From NCBI GenBank assembly GCA_002345965.1, contig DDTF01000045.1, positions 1-64,000 on the forward strand: 64,000 nt of DNA, written 5' to 3'. Origin of the DNA: Flammeovirgaceae bacterium UBA2371. Lineage in GTDB: Bacteria > Bacteroidota > Bacteroidia > Cytophagales > Cyclobacteriaceae. The translations under genes and the position numbers were made by a program. Below the pieces are notes generated by a model. It had not been told where the DNA came from. It worked only from the letters and a program-made list of their open reading frames with translations, and did not search any database. This document shows positions 8,308-16,481 of the stretch, one piece after another. Within the stretch, counting starts at the first letter, position 1, and each line of letters opens with the position of its first letter.

Positions 8308-8535
8308 ATGAAGGAACAGGACGAGAAAATAATAGTATATCAAACTTACGATAATTCTATACAGGCAAGTCTTGTAAAAACAAAACTGGATGCCTATGGA
8401 ATCCCCTGTTTTTTAAGCGAAGAAAACTTCGGCAGTATATTCCCCTTTAAAAATCAGTCATTCGGAGGGGTGCGTTTACATATTTTTGAAACTGATAAAC
8501 TACGCGTTGAAGAAATTTTAATCTCTTCAGATTAA
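8308..8535 (+). CDS. DUF2007 domain protein (putative signal-transducing)
   Basis: Small protein of 75 residues with the DUF2007 pattern: an N-terminal strand (IIVYQTYDNSIQASLVKTKLDAYGIPCFLSEE) and the ending GGVRLHIFETDKLRVEEIL. In this family the fold is ferredoxin-like and the function is not established; it may interact with signalling partners. The gene stands alone on the plus strand and its TAA overlaps the stop of the convergent OmpA-family gene by four bases (TTAA). Confidence 0.8.
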   Translation: MKEQDEKIIVYQTYDNSIQASLVKTKLDAYGIPCFLSEENFGSIFPFKNQSFGGVRLHIFETDKLRVEEILISSD

Positions 8536-10286
8536 GTTTTCAATACAGTAAATTCAACCCTGCGATTATTTGCCCTGCCTTCTTCCGTATCGTTGCTATC
8601 TATAGGTCTTTCTTCCCCATAACCATGTGCAGACAATCTGTAGCTTTCAATTCCCTGGCTGATCAAATAGTCTACAACTGATTGAGATCTGCCCTGTGAT
8701 AAATTCAAATTGTAATCATCGGATCCCTTACTGTCTGTATGACCCGCGATTTCTATTTCTACAGAAGGGTTTTGCTTCAGCAAGTCAACTACTTTGTTCA
8801 ATTCAATAAATGATTCCTTTTTTAGTGTGGTTTTATCAAAATCAAAATAAATGTTCTTTAATCTTACTGTGACACCCACTTCAATTTTCTTCAAATAAAG
8901 ATCCTTGATAACCGGTGTAACCTCTTCACTCTCCACATAAACGCTATCTGTACTATTCAAATATCCTTCAGCTGAAGCGGTCAACACATACCAACCCAAT
9001 CCGTTGATGTTTCTTTCGTAGTTGCCTGCTTCGGTATTTACATTAAAATTAGTTTTCCCTTCTTTGAATATTCCATTTACCTTGGCCGCAACAGGCTGAT
9101 TGGTATTTGAATCAAATACGGTACCTGACAATATCAATTGCTTAGGCACTGGTTTCAAAAAAAGATCTACGGTTATAGTAGTATCATTGTATAAAAGAGG
9201 AATAACCACATTTTGTTGTTTAGGAATATAACCCTCTGATGCTGCGGCAATAACTAATTCTTTGGTTTCAGGAATTGTTGATTCGTAGATCGCCCCACTT
9301 TTCACCTCTAATTTAATAGCCTCACCTTCCTTAGGTTTTATGGAAACATGTGATGCAATTGGTGTTTGTGTTTTCTCATCATAAATCATTCCATTTACTT
9401 TTACTGTAATGTTTTTCGGTAAGAGTATAAAGAGATCTAGATTTCCACCATCAACACGACTATTGGCCCTTGAGGTAAAAACATTACCGCTCGCATCCAT
9501 TGAAAAATACGCATCTCCGGCTGCCGTGTTAATAGGCGGCCCTAGATTGACAGGCTTGGACCAATTCTTCCAGGTGTCGTCAAGTCGTGTAGCTTTATAA
9601 ATATCAGAGCCCCCTTGACGGTTTGGGTCTGGTTTGTCGCTAGCGAAATATAAAGTCTTATCATCCGGGCCAATGAAAGGACCAAACATGTCGGAACGAT
9701 CTGTGATATTTAGTTTTTCTGGTTGCGACCAGAAGCCATCCGGCTGAAGATTGCTGACATATAAATCGCTTCTAATACTTTTGGGCACCTCTGTAAAGTA
9801 CAGAATCATATGTTTGGCATCTGAAGAAATGGTTGCGCCATTGAATCTCCCCTTCTCCATATCCGCATATCCATTTACGGTTATTTCCTTCCAATTACCG
9901 GTTGGGCTTACAATTGAAAAACCTTTTGAGTCTCTTCCCCTACCGCCACGAACAAATAAAGATCCATCCGGTAATACATTAAAAACCTGATTGGATCGAT
10001 GTTCGTTAAAGGGGGATTTAAGGTGTTCAGGTGCTGACCATTCACCATTTTCGTCCTTGCGCGTCACCCATATGTCCTGACTTCCTTCCTTGCCGTAGGT
10101 ATTTTCAGGATGGTTTTGAACAAAAAAGTAAAGCGTTTTTCCATCAGGGCTAATTACAGGTGCAGCCTCATGATAGAATGTGTTAACGTGTTTGCCAAGA
10201 TTAACCAACTCATACCGCTGACTGAATTCCTGAGCGTATAATATTGTTCCCCATAGACAAAATAGAAGTAAAAATAACTTTCTCAT
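8532..10286 (-). CDS. OmpA family protein with PD40 beta-propeller repeats
   Basis: Outer-membrane-associated protein of 584 residues. A signal peptide ends in ILYAQ; the first half holds PD40-type repeats (for example PVISPDGKTLYFF and GPDDKTLYFASDKPD), followed by two carboxypeptidase-regulatory-like beta domains (about 290-460), and a C-terminal OmpA peptidoglycan-binding domain with NIYFDFDKTTLK, IEIAGHTDSKGSDDYN and SQGRSQSVVDYLI. It probably tethers the outer membrane to peptidoglycan. I place the start at the ATG at 10286; a GTG 6 bases upstream is possible. Confidence 0.92.
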   Translation of the reverse strand: MRKLFLLLFCLWGTILYAQEFSQRYELVNLGKHVNTFYHEAAPVISPDGKTLYFFVQNHPENTYGKEGSQDIWVTRKDENGEWSAPEHLKSPFNEHRSNQVFNVLPDGSLFVRGGRGRDSKGFSIVSPTGNWKEITVNGYADMEKGRFNGATISSDAKHMILYFTEVPKSIRSDLYVSNLQPDGFWSQPEKLNITDRSDMFGPFIGPDDKTLYFASDKPDPNRQGGSDIYKATRLDDTWKNWSKPVNLGPPINTAAGDAYFSMDASGNVFTSRANSRVDGGNLDLFILLPKNITVKVNGMIYDEKTQTPIASHVSIKPKEGEAIKLEVKSGAIYESTIPETKELVIAAASEGYIPKQQNVVIPLLYNDTTITVDLFLKPVPKQLILSGTVFDSNTNQPVAAKVNGIFKEGKTNFNVNTEAGNYERNINGLGWYVLTASAEGYLNSTDSVYVESEEVTPVIKDLYLKKIEVGVTVRLKNIYFDFDKTTLKKESFIELNKVVDLLKQNPSVEIEIAGHTDSKGSDDYNLNLSQGRSQSVVDYLISQGIESYRLSAHGYGEERPIDSNDTEEGRANNRRVEFTVLKT

Positions 10287-10302
10287 TATCACACATTTTG
10301 TT

Positions 10303-10310
10303 CAAAGCTA
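10303..10310 (-). promoter_or_regulatory. Candidate -7 box TAGCTTTG for the OmpA-family gene
   Basis: Exact TAnnTTTG match on the minus strand, 16 bases upstream of the ATG at 10286. A second near match (TAACTTTA) overlaps at 10309-10316. No TTG at the -33 distance. Confidence 0.35.
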
Positions 10311-10398
10311 AAGTTAGCAGATTATCGGCTTAAATACAGCCTGAATCCTGCAAAGGAGATGCCATTAATGCCAGAAAAAGGTTTTTTTAACGCTAAAG

Positions 10399-10842
10399 TT
10401 ATGCCCTAACTGGGATAAGAATGCCCCGACCACTCATAATGATAGCTACAACAATAAGTATCAAAGCCAGAGATGACATGATAAAAACCCTCTTATGTTT
10501 GGCCTTATCTTGAGTTATTTTTTTTGTTGATGTGCGTGCCAACGTAATAAGCACGATGGCAATAATCATAATAAAACTATGTTCTACGGTCCAATAACGG
10601 ATAACTGAATCCTTCATGGTATTTGATCCAAAAATTACTGCAGGACTCACAAAATAAAGAACTAAACCCACCAGCAATTGAATGTGAGTGGCAATCATCA
10701 ACCACAGCGTTAATTTCTCGTCAGACTTTTCAAATGGTTTGTTACTCATTAATCCCACCATCGATTTAGCTATAACAATTACTAGAAGCAGTAAAACAAC
10801 GTAGCGTAAACTTGAATGGGTATGAAGAAGTCCTGTGTACAT
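10399..10842 (-). CDS. Four-helix integral membrane protein, possibly cytochrome b-like
   Basis: Membrane protein of 147 residues with four predicted helices (about 11-31, 46-68, 83-103 and 120-141). Histidines lie near the ends or inside helices (HTH at 7-9, H in ATHIQLL near 53, H in VEHSFIM near 87), a layout that would suit haem or quinone binding, but the family is not one I can name with certainty. It is a single gene with a candidate -7 box (TATTTTTG) at 10862-10869, divergent from the ion-channel homologue. Confidence 0.65.
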   Translation of the reverse strand: MYTGLLHTHSSLRYVVLLLLVIVIAKSMVGLMSNKPFEKSDEKLTLWLMIATHIQLLVGLVLYFVSPAVIFGSNTMKDSVIRYWTVEHSFIMIIAIVLITLARTSTKKITQDKAKHKRVFIMSSLALILIVVAIIMSGRGILIPVRA

Positions 10843-10861
10843 TTCTTTATGATTTTGGCCT

Positions 10862-10869
10862 CAAAAATA
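10862..10869 (-). promoter_or_regulatory. Candidate -7 box TATTTTTG for the four-helix membrane protein gene
   Basis: Exact TAnnTTTG match on the minus strand, 19 bases before the ATG at 10842. No well-spaced TTG upstream. Confidence 0.35.
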
Positions 10870-10921
10870 AGCCACAGGTTGTACAATATCCTAGTCCTGA
10901 GCCATTTAATTATATCATTTG

Positions 10922-10951
10922 TTGACCAAATACTTGAGCATTCTACATTTA
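10922..10951 (+). promoter_or_regulatory. Candidate promoter of the ligand-gated channel homologue
   Basis: TTG at 10922-10924, a spacer of exactly 19 bases, then TACATTTA (7 of 8 to TAnnTTTG) at 10944-10951. The predicted start of transcription lies about 15-20 bases before the ATG at 10974. Confidence 0.45.
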
Positions 10952-10973
10952 CATATTAATTCTATCGCTCCAG

Positions 10974-11942
10974 ATGATTATATTGTCAATAGGCATGATT
11001 AGAAGGCTTCTCTTTATTGTGATGATAGCGCTACTTGGCTATGCAACAAAGGGCATTGCACAGCCAGATACCGTGAAGGCTGGATCTTACGTGATCAGTG
11101 TTCATGATATCAACTTTCATGAGAAAGAATATACCATCCGGTTTTGGTTGTGGTTCCTCTATTCCAATCCTGACTTTGATTTTGCTACACAGCTGGATAT
11201 TCCAAACGCAAAAGTTATCGATCCTCCCGAAATTATCTATGACAGTCTTAATGACAAGGCGTGGGTAATCATGAAAATGAAATGTACCATGAAACAGAAT
11301 TGGGACGTTCGAGACTTCCCATTTGACGAACAACATCTGAAGGTCCAAATTGAAAACACACTTTTCGATAAGAATTCTTTAGTGTTTAAACCTGACGTAT
11401 CTGGTAGCAATTTTGATCACAAAGAAGCTATTGATGGTTGGTCGATTAAAAATTTTAAAATTACCCAAGGGGACAATGACTATGAAACAGGATTTGGAGA
11501 TCATGAAAGTGACTACCAATTGTTTTCAGCACTGAAAATAGAAATGAATATTGAAAGGGAGGCCTGGGGGCTCTTCGCAAAGATTTTTATTGGCATGTAT
11601 ATCGCTTTCTTAATTGCCATAATAAGCTTTACGCCTAAACCTTCTGAGTTAGAACCACGTTTTGGTTTGCCGGTGGGTGGTCTGTTTGCCGCAGTGGGTA
11701 ACAAATACATCATAGACTCACTCCTCCCCGAGTCTTCAGATTTCACCCTTGTGGATACCTTACACGCACTTACCTACTTGGCTATTTTTGGCTGCTTGCT
11801 GGTGTCTGCTATCGCATTGAAATACAATGATGACGGAAAAGTTGAAACGAGTTTAAAGATAAACTCCATCGGTGCCAAAATCGTGATAGGTGTCTATATC
11901 ATAGCCAACCTCTTCTTTGTTGTACTTGCAATTAACGATTAA
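10974..11942 (+). CDS. Pentameric ligand-gated ion channel (Cys-loop receptor) homologue
   Basis: Protein of 322 residues with a signal peptide (about 8-30, ending IAQ), a beta-rich extracellular domain (31-198) and four membrane helices (about 200-219, 231-252, 259-283, 300-319), the architecture of prokaryotic pLGICs. The hallmark DVRDFPFDEQ at 111-120 matches the WDxRxFPFDxQ signature that precedes the Cys-loop region, and DGWSIKNFKI at 154-163 matches the later strand. The Cys-loop cysteines are absent, as usual in bacteria. The second helix (FGLPVGGLFAAVGNKYIID) contains Lys and Asp, unlike the hydrophobic pore of studied channels. Start could also be the ATG at 10995. Ligand and ion unknown. 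Confidence 0.78.
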   Translation: MIILSIGMIRRLLFIVMIALLGYATKGIAQPDTVKAGSYVISVHDINFHEKEYTIRFWLWFLYSNPDFDFATQLDIPNAKVIDPPEIIYDSLNDKAWVIMKMKCTMKQNWDVRDFPFDEQHLKVQIENTLFDKNSLVFKPDVSGSNFDHKEAIDGWSIKNFKITQGDNDYETGFGDHESDYQLFSALKIEMNIEREAWGLFAKIFIGMYIAFLIAIISFTPKPSELEPRFGLPVGGLFAAVGNKYIIDSLLPESSDFTLVDTLHALTYLAIFGCLLVSAIALKYNDDGKVETSLKINSIGAKIVIGVYIIANLFFVVLAIND

Positions 11943-12391
11943 TTTCGATTTTTTGAATCGATAATAATAGTCACAGGACCGTCATTGATTAGTTGCACTT
12001 TCATGTCAGCACCAAATTCTCCGCTTTGAATAGGCTTGCCCAGAGCATTTGCCATCTCTTTCAGAAATTCCTCATACCTGGGAATTGCGATATCAGGTTT
12101 TGATGCTTTTAGATATGAAGGTCGATTGCCCTTTTTAGTACTTGCATGTAAAGTAAACTGACTTACAACAATAATATCACCTGCAGCATCTTTTACACTT
12201 ACATTCATCACCCCCTGATCATCATTAAAGATGCGAAGGTTGGCAATCTTACTTGTAAGCCAGTTAATATCCTCGCTATTGTCTGCATCTTCGATACCCA
12301 GCAATACCACCAAACCAGATTGAATTGTAGCCTTTACGCTTCCTCCAATTTCTACTGAGGCTTGAGCAACTCGTTGAATAACCGCTATCAT
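11939..12391 (-). CDS. dtd: D-aminoacyl-tRNA deacylase
   Basis: Complete Dtd of 150 residues. It hydrolyses D-amino acids (and glycine mischarged on tRNA-Ala) from tRNA in the cytoplasm. The family hallmarks are present: N-terminal MIAVIQRVAQASV, the catalytic-site segment VVSQFTLHA near 76-84 and the Gly-cisPro motif GPVTIIID near 138-145. Last gene of a four-gene minus-strand run with no gaps; its stop overlaps the convergent channel gene stop by four bases. Confidence 0.95.
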   Translation of the reverse strand: MIAVIQRVAQASVEIGGSVKATIQSGLVVLLGIEDADNSEDINWLTSKIANLRIFNDDQGVMNVSVKDAAGDIIVVSQFTLHASTKKGNRPSYLKASKPDIAIPRYEEFLKEMANALGKPIQSGEFGADMKVQLINDGPVTIIIDSKNRN

Positions 12392-13033
12392 CTAAAATTG
12401 CTGCATTGACTTGGATTCGTACACAAATATTCCCCGACCATTCTTCCTTGCCATAGCCAGCATGGCCCTTGCTACTTTGGCAGAGTCTATTGCCTTATAC
12501 TTGCCTGGGATTAAGAACCCAAATAGCTTAAAAAATACTTTTGCCGCCCACTCACCTGAACGTTTCTCAGATCTTGGACCTAATAAAAGCGAAGGCCTGA
12601 AAATATGATAGCTTTCGAAACCAACGGACGCTATTGCGCCTTCTACTTCTCCCTTTACTTTGTTATAAAAAACGGAAGAATTGGGATCAGCGCCCAATGC
12701 GGATATAAGTAAAAACTGACTGGCACCATTTGCCTTGGATATATTGGCAAGATGAAGGGGATATTCAAAATCTATCTTTCGAAATGCTTCCTGAGTTTTT
12801 GCGTTTTTGATAGTAGTACCCAAACAACAAAAAACATCATTGGCTTTTAAAGCAGATGCCAATTCATTTAAATTGCTCCCATCTGACTTTATGATCTCAA
12901 TCTTACTATGGCTGATGGGCAAAGTGTTTCTTGTCAAGCACTTAACGGTTTCGTAAGAATCGTCATTAACTAATAATTGAAGTAGCTGACTACCAATTAA
13001 ACCAGTTCCACCTGCCAACAATGCTACCTTCAT
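12392..13033 (-). CDS. NAD(P)H-binding Rossmann-fold protein (HTATIP2/atypical SDR type)
   Basis: Protein of 213 residues with an N-terminal dinucleotide site AGGTGLIGSQLLQLL (about 7-21) and the segments CCLGTTIKNA and LLISALGADPNSSVFYNKVKGEVE that mark the HTATIP2-like branch of atypical SDRs. Substrate unknown; some members bind NADP(H) without a clear reaction. It is directly adjacent (no spacing) to dtd and to the DUF1232 gene, inside one operon. Confidence 0.85.
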   Translation of the reverse strand: MKVALLAGGTGLIGSQLLQLLVNDDSYETVKCLTRNTLPISHSKIEIIKSDGSNLNELASALKANDVFCCLGTTIKNAKTQEAFRKIDFEYPLHLANISKANGASQFLLISALGADPNSSVFYNKVKGEVEGAIASVGFESYHIFRPSLLLGPRSEKRSGEWAAKVFFKLFGFLIPGKYKAIDSAKVARAMLAMARKNGRGIFVYESKSMQQF

Positions 13034-13447
13034 TTAGTATGATGTTTTAGAATTCTCCCACTGCGAAAATTTATCAAGTTCAGATTGGAGTGAGCTGTAT
13101 GTCCAAACTAAAACACTGAAATCATCTACAAGTCCAGAAAAAGGTATAATGTCAGGAATTACATCAGCAGGATTAACAAAATATACAATAGCGGCTACAA
13201 TACTTAATGCTGACTTCCACGGTAACGTACGATATTCACCGATAACAAAAGCGCTTATCAACCGGCTCATCAATTGCATTTTCTCTTTTGCTTCTGCCGC
13301 CAGTTTTCTTTTATCTTCAATGCTGCTTAGCTTTTTTGCAGCTTGTTGAAGTAAGGAAATCAATCGAAAGCGGTTGGACAAATTCGAATTGGCTATTGTC
13401 TTTGCACTGCTAAATATCGAGCTACTTATGAATGAATAAGACTTCAT
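13034..13447 (-). CDS. DUF1232 (YkvA-type) protein
   Basis: Protein of 137 residues with the DUF1232 core IVYFVNPADVIPDIIPFSG at about 95-113, which forms a short membrane-associated helical hairpin in the family. Function unknown. The N-terminal half is basic and probably cytoplasmic. It lies two bases downstream of the next gene of the operon and abuts the Rossmann-fold gene. Confidence 0.85.
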   Translation of the reverse strand: MKSYSFISSSIFSSAKTIANSNLSNRFRLISLLQQAAKKLSSIEDKRKLAAEAKEKMQLMSRLISAFVIGEYRTLPWKSALSIVAAIVYFVNPADVIPDIIPFSGLVDDFSVLVWTYSSLQSELDKFSQWENSKTSY

Positions 13448-13449
13448 CG

Positions 13450-13971
13450 CTAAAATATTTGTTGAATTTCTTTTTTTAGTTCAGACATAGCATGATTGAT
13501 TGGCTCTACTTTTTTATCTACAGCAACCTGAAAAATATGTCTGGCCAAATCTATTCCTGTGGCCCCTTCTTTCATGGCCCCCGCTGCTTCATTGATTTGA
13601 ATAACCAGATCTTCCTTTGCATTCCTAATCATATCCCAAAGACCTTCACTCATGTACACTTGCTGCGACACATTGTGATTGTATTCATTTCGAATTTCAT
13701 CTAAAAGGATTTTTTGAAAATCCCGGGCTGAATAAGTAGGGTTGTTGAGCCTAACCAAAAGATTTTGGGGAGAAATTCTCTCCAGAAAAAGCGTCATTCT
13801 CTCGTAGGCCTGGAGCCTGGCAGGAAGTATCGTTTCTATACTTCTCCCTCTCACTTCAAGCCTTTTCATTTCCAACTCCTTATTAATAAACGCCCTTACC
13901 ATAAGATAAACAGCGTATAGTACTACAGAAGCCGGCAGCAATATTTTTCCAAACTCAATCAGTGCATTCAT
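13450..13971 (-). CDS. Conserved Bacteroidota membrane-anchored protein of unknown function
   Basis: Protein of 173 residues with one N-terminal transmembrane segment (about 9-27) followed by a cytoplasmic helical part. The stretch RLQAYERMTLFLERISPQNL is a conserved signature I associate with a Bacteroidota-specific uncharacterised family; no catalytic motif is visible. First gene of the operon leading to dtd, with a good promoter candidate 49 bp upstream. Confidence 0.75.
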   Translation of the reverse strand: MNALIEFGKILLPASVVLYAVYLMVRAFINKELEMKRLEVRGRSIETILPARLQAYERMTLFLERISPQNLLVRLNNPTYSARDFQKILLDEIRNEYNHNVSQQVYMSEGLWDMIRNAKEDLVIQINEAAGAMKEGATGIDLARHIFQVAVDKKVEPINHAMSELKKEIQQIF

Positions 13972-14019
13972 AGAATTATTTATCTCAATTGAATGTTTAA
14001 AATTAAGCTATTTTAGCAC

Positions 14020-14051
14020 CAAAGTTACCCGTACAATGACTTAAAAGTCAA
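14020..14051 (-). promoter_or_regulatory. Candidate promoter for the operon ending in dtd
   Basis: On the minus strand TTG (14049-14051) is followed after 21 bases by an exact -7 box TAACTTTG (14020-14027). Predicted transcription would begin about 40 bases before the ATG at 13971. The spacing is two bases longer than the optimum of 19. Confidence 0.5.
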
Positions 14052-14069
14052 CATTGGCCACTTTCCAAT

Positions 14070-14369
14070 ATGTCAAATTCATTCATTCCAGTCACCTTAA
14101 CAAAAAAAGCTGCCGAGGAAGTTCGGAAAATAATCAATACGAAAAATATCCCTGCCGACTATTGTCTGCGCATAGGCATCAGAGGGGCCGGCTGCGGTGG
14201 AGCAGCCATGATGATTGGCTTTGACAAACAAAAAGAGTCCGATTTACACTATCAGATTGAGGGAATTGACGTGGTAGTCGACAAAAAACATACCATGTAT
14301 GTAATTGGCAAAGAGGTTGACTTCCATGAAGGCGCTGATGCACGCGGCTTCATGTTTGTAGATGTTTAA
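14070..14369 (+). CDS. IscA/HesB-like protein lacking the C-terminal cysteine pair
   Basis: Protein of 99 residues with the HesB/IscA fold: VTLTKKAAEEVRKII, then LRIGIRGAGCGGAAMMIGFD with the first conserved Cys at 42. Typical A-type carriers end with a CGCG-type motif supplying two more ligands; here the equivalent position reads GADARGFMF, so the second and third cysteines are missing. It may not be a normal Fe-S carrier. Single plus-strand gene whose stop overlaps the convergent folB stop by four bases (TTAA). Confidence 0.85.
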   Translation: MSNSFIPVTLTKKAAEEVRKIINTKNIPADYCLRIGIRGAGCGGAAMMIGFDKQKESDLHYQIEGIDVVVDKKHTMYVIGKEVDFHEGADARGFMFVDV

Positions 14370-14743
14370 GGATTTCCATTCCGTTGAAGATCTACCGAAA
14401 CCTTGGCTTTCCTGCATACTCCACCTATTGGCGGATTGAATTTTGAAATGGTTATTTCAGCCTTCATGGCCGCGGTAAATGAATCCAATATTTTTTCAGC
14501 GATGGTATGCGCTACCGACTCTAATAGTTTAGAGGGCTTCTCCATCTCGGCTTTCACGATCGCATATATGTCTTCATAATTGATTGTGCCCGAAAGTTCA
14601 TCATGAAATGCCGCCTCATCAAAAATTGTATCCACCGAAATGTCCACTTCAAACTTATTGCCCGAAGATCTCTCTTCAGGATAAATTCCATGATAGGCAT
14701 GAAACTCAAGACCTTCCAATACCACTTTGCCTTTTAACTTCAT
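14366..14743 (-). CDS. folB: Dihydroneopterin aldolase
   Basis: Complete FolB of 125 residues. It cleaves 7,8-dihydroneopterin to 6-hydroxymethyl-dihydropterin and glycolaldehyde in folate synthesis. The family start VVLEGLEFHAYHGIYPEER with the HG pair and the active-site Glu is present, together with the NYEDIYAIV segment and the Lys-containing end RKAKVSVDL. It follows the DivIVA-domain gene by 18 bp. Confidence 0.93.
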   Translation of the reverse strand: MKLKGKVVLEGLEFHAYHGIYPEERSSGNKFEVDISVDTIFDEAAFHDELSGTINYEDIYAIVKAEMEKPSKLLESVAHTIAEKILDSFTAAMKAEITISKFNPPIGGVCRKAKVSVDLQRNGNP

Positions 14744-14761
14744 GAAAGGGGTAAGGTCAAT

Positions 14762-15463
14762 TTATTGGATTTCATCAAAGAAAGATTTCTGATGCTTTGG
14801 CACAGCAGCTTCCTCATTATTGGCTTCTGCATTTTCCGTCTTTTCATGTTGCGGCAGAGGCGGAATAGTGTTGACCGCATTCGGGTTTAACGTTTGCTTT
14901 GCTTCTCTCTTCGCCAATTGAAGATGCTGATCAGGGTCAAAATTACTGGTTGCATTTCTCAATCGCTCTACCTTGTCCATCGTTTCTCCTGCTAGTCTTT
15001 TCAAATCCCCCAATAGATTGGCACGCTCGGATTCAATGCTCTTATAATTTTGTACAAGGGTTTTTAACCGCTCCTCCATTTCATCCACCATTTGCCGCGA
15101 GGTGGCTTCTGATTGCTCGATGGTATCTTTTGCTTTTGTCTTTGCCTCGTTCAGCAACGCCTCTGCTTTTAACTGCACTTCCTTTAAGTGCAACTCCGCA
15201 GCTTTATTGGCCTGTTCAATTACATTGGCTCCTGTATCCTCTGCTGTTTTTAAAGTTTTGTACAAAGAGCTTTCCACTTCCCTCAACTTGGTCACCTCAC
15301 GCTCGGTGGCTTCCAACTTAATTCGCATTTCCTTGGTTTCGTCCTGAACACGTTCCCATTCCTGTGACAACGATAGTAAAAAGGCCGTCACCTCATCCTT
15401 GTCATATCCACGTAACACTTTCTCAAATGTCTTTTGTCGGATGTCCAGTGGTGTAACTTTCAT
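14762..15463 (-). CDS. DivIVA domain-containing coiled-coil protein
   Basis: Protein of 233 residues with an N-terminal DivIVA domain (TPLDIRQKTFEKVLRGYDKDEVTAFL at 3-29), then a long coiled coil (about 35-175) rich in Glu, Lys and Ala heptads, and a disordered acidic/Gln-rich C-terminus. DivIVA-type proteins bind curved membrane and organise poles or division sites in Gram-positive bacteria; homologues with the same head occur in Bacteroidota with unclear roles. It sits between a WD40 gene and folB in one run. Confidence 0.88.
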   Translation of the reverse strand: MKVTPLDIRQKTFEKVLRGYDKDEVTAFLLSLSQEWERVQDETKEMRIKLEATEREVTKLREVESSLYKTLKTAEDTGANVIEQANKAAELHLKEVQLKAEALLNEAKTKAKDTIEQSEATSRQMVDEMEERLKTLVQNYKSIESERANLLGDLKRLAGETMDKVERLRNATSNFDPDQHLQLAKREAKQTLNPNAVNTIPPLPQHEKTENAEANNEEAAVPKHQKSFFDEIQ

Positions 15464-15493
15464 GTGATTGTTGATTAGCGGTTTTGATAAAGA

Positions 15494-16405
15494 TTAAAAA
15501 ATGAATTCCCATATGGATAATGCTCTGTCATCGCTGGCGCTCACCAGTTGATTATTAAACGAAGTCCATAACAATTTATTGACTGATGTGCCGTGGCCAG
15601 CGTGTCTGGCCTTATCAATTACTTTCAAAAGCCTAAATTCCTCACTATCCCATACTTTTATGGACTTGTCCATGCTACAAGTTACAAAATGTTTGCTATT
15701 CGGGCTAAAGGCAATATGGTTGATTGTGTACATGTGAGCAACAATATCTTCCACCAAAGCATACCCCAGGGTAGTATCCCACACCTTGAGATGGGCATCT
15801 CTGGAACCGGTGATTAAGTATCTCTCATCACCTGAAAGTGCCACGGAAAAGACAGAGTTATTATGGGCTTTCCATTCTTGCTTCATCCTATGATCCCACA
15901 AATCAAATACCCTAATGAAGTTGTCGCTGTACCCCACAATCAATTCATTTCGCTGTTTGTGAATGGTCATCGATCGTGCACTCTTTTCTGAATACTCCAT
16001 TCGATCAAGTATTTTCCATTTATCTACATCAACTACAGTAACAACACCATCTCCTGAAGCTACGAATAGATGGTTGTCATGAGATAACATGTCGAAAATA
16101 TAAGAGGTAGTCAGTTTTAGTGATGACAATTCTTTCTTTTTGGAGTAGTCCAACAAATGAATGCCTTCAAAATTCTGAGCTACTATAAGGCGGTCAATCT
16201 TTGGTAAATAATGAAGCGCATAGATCGAATTGGGGAGTTTGGCGATCAACTCACCGATTTCAGGGTGCTCCATATTCCAACGAACAACCATGCCATCTCC
16301 GCCAGCAGAGAATAATGTGTTGGCTTCCTTTCCACTCTGAATAGTATACACACAATCGCGATGACCGGTAAGAGAATGAAGTTTATTTACCTGTATGTTG
16401 CTCAT
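15494..16405 (-). CDS. WD40 repeat protein, cytoplasmic
   Basis: Protein of 303 residues made of about seven WD-type blades, for example LTGHRDCVYTIQSG, WKAHNNSVFSVALSGDERYLITGSRDAHLKVWD and FSPNSKHFVTCSMDKSIKVWD. No signal peptide and no transmembrane segment, so it is probably a cytoplasmic scaffold. The partner is unknown; it is 30 bp upstream of the DivIVA-domain gene on the same strand, suggesting co-expression. Confidence 0.9.
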   Translation of the reverse strand: MSNIQVNKLHSLTGHRDCVYTIQSGKEANTLFSAGGDGMVVRWNMEHPEIGELIAKLPNSIYALHYLPKIDRLIVAQNFEGIHLLDYSKKKELSSLKLTTSYIFDMLSHDNHLFVASGDGVVTVVDVDKWKILDRMEYSEKSARSMTIHKQRNELIVGYSDNFIRVFDLWDHRMKQEWKAHNNSVFSVALSGDERYLITGSRDAHLKVWDTTLGYALVEDIVAHMYTINHIAFSPNSKHFVTCSMDKSIKVWDSEEFRLLKVIDKARHAGHGTSVNKLLWTSFNNQLVSASDDRALSIWEFIF

Positions 16406-16441
16406 TTGCGACTTCTATTACCCCGACAACACATTTGTGAT

Positions 16442-16449
16442 TATTTTTG
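16442..16449 (+). promoter_or_regulatory. Candidate -7 box TATTTTTG for the phosphopantetheinyl transferase gene
   Basis: Exact TAnnTTTG match 32 bases before the ATG at 16482, in the 76-bp gap from the divergent WD40 gene. No TTG at the ideal -33 position. Confidence 0.35.
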
Positions 16450-16481
16450 GTAAAATTGGATAGATAAAGCGAAATAAACCA

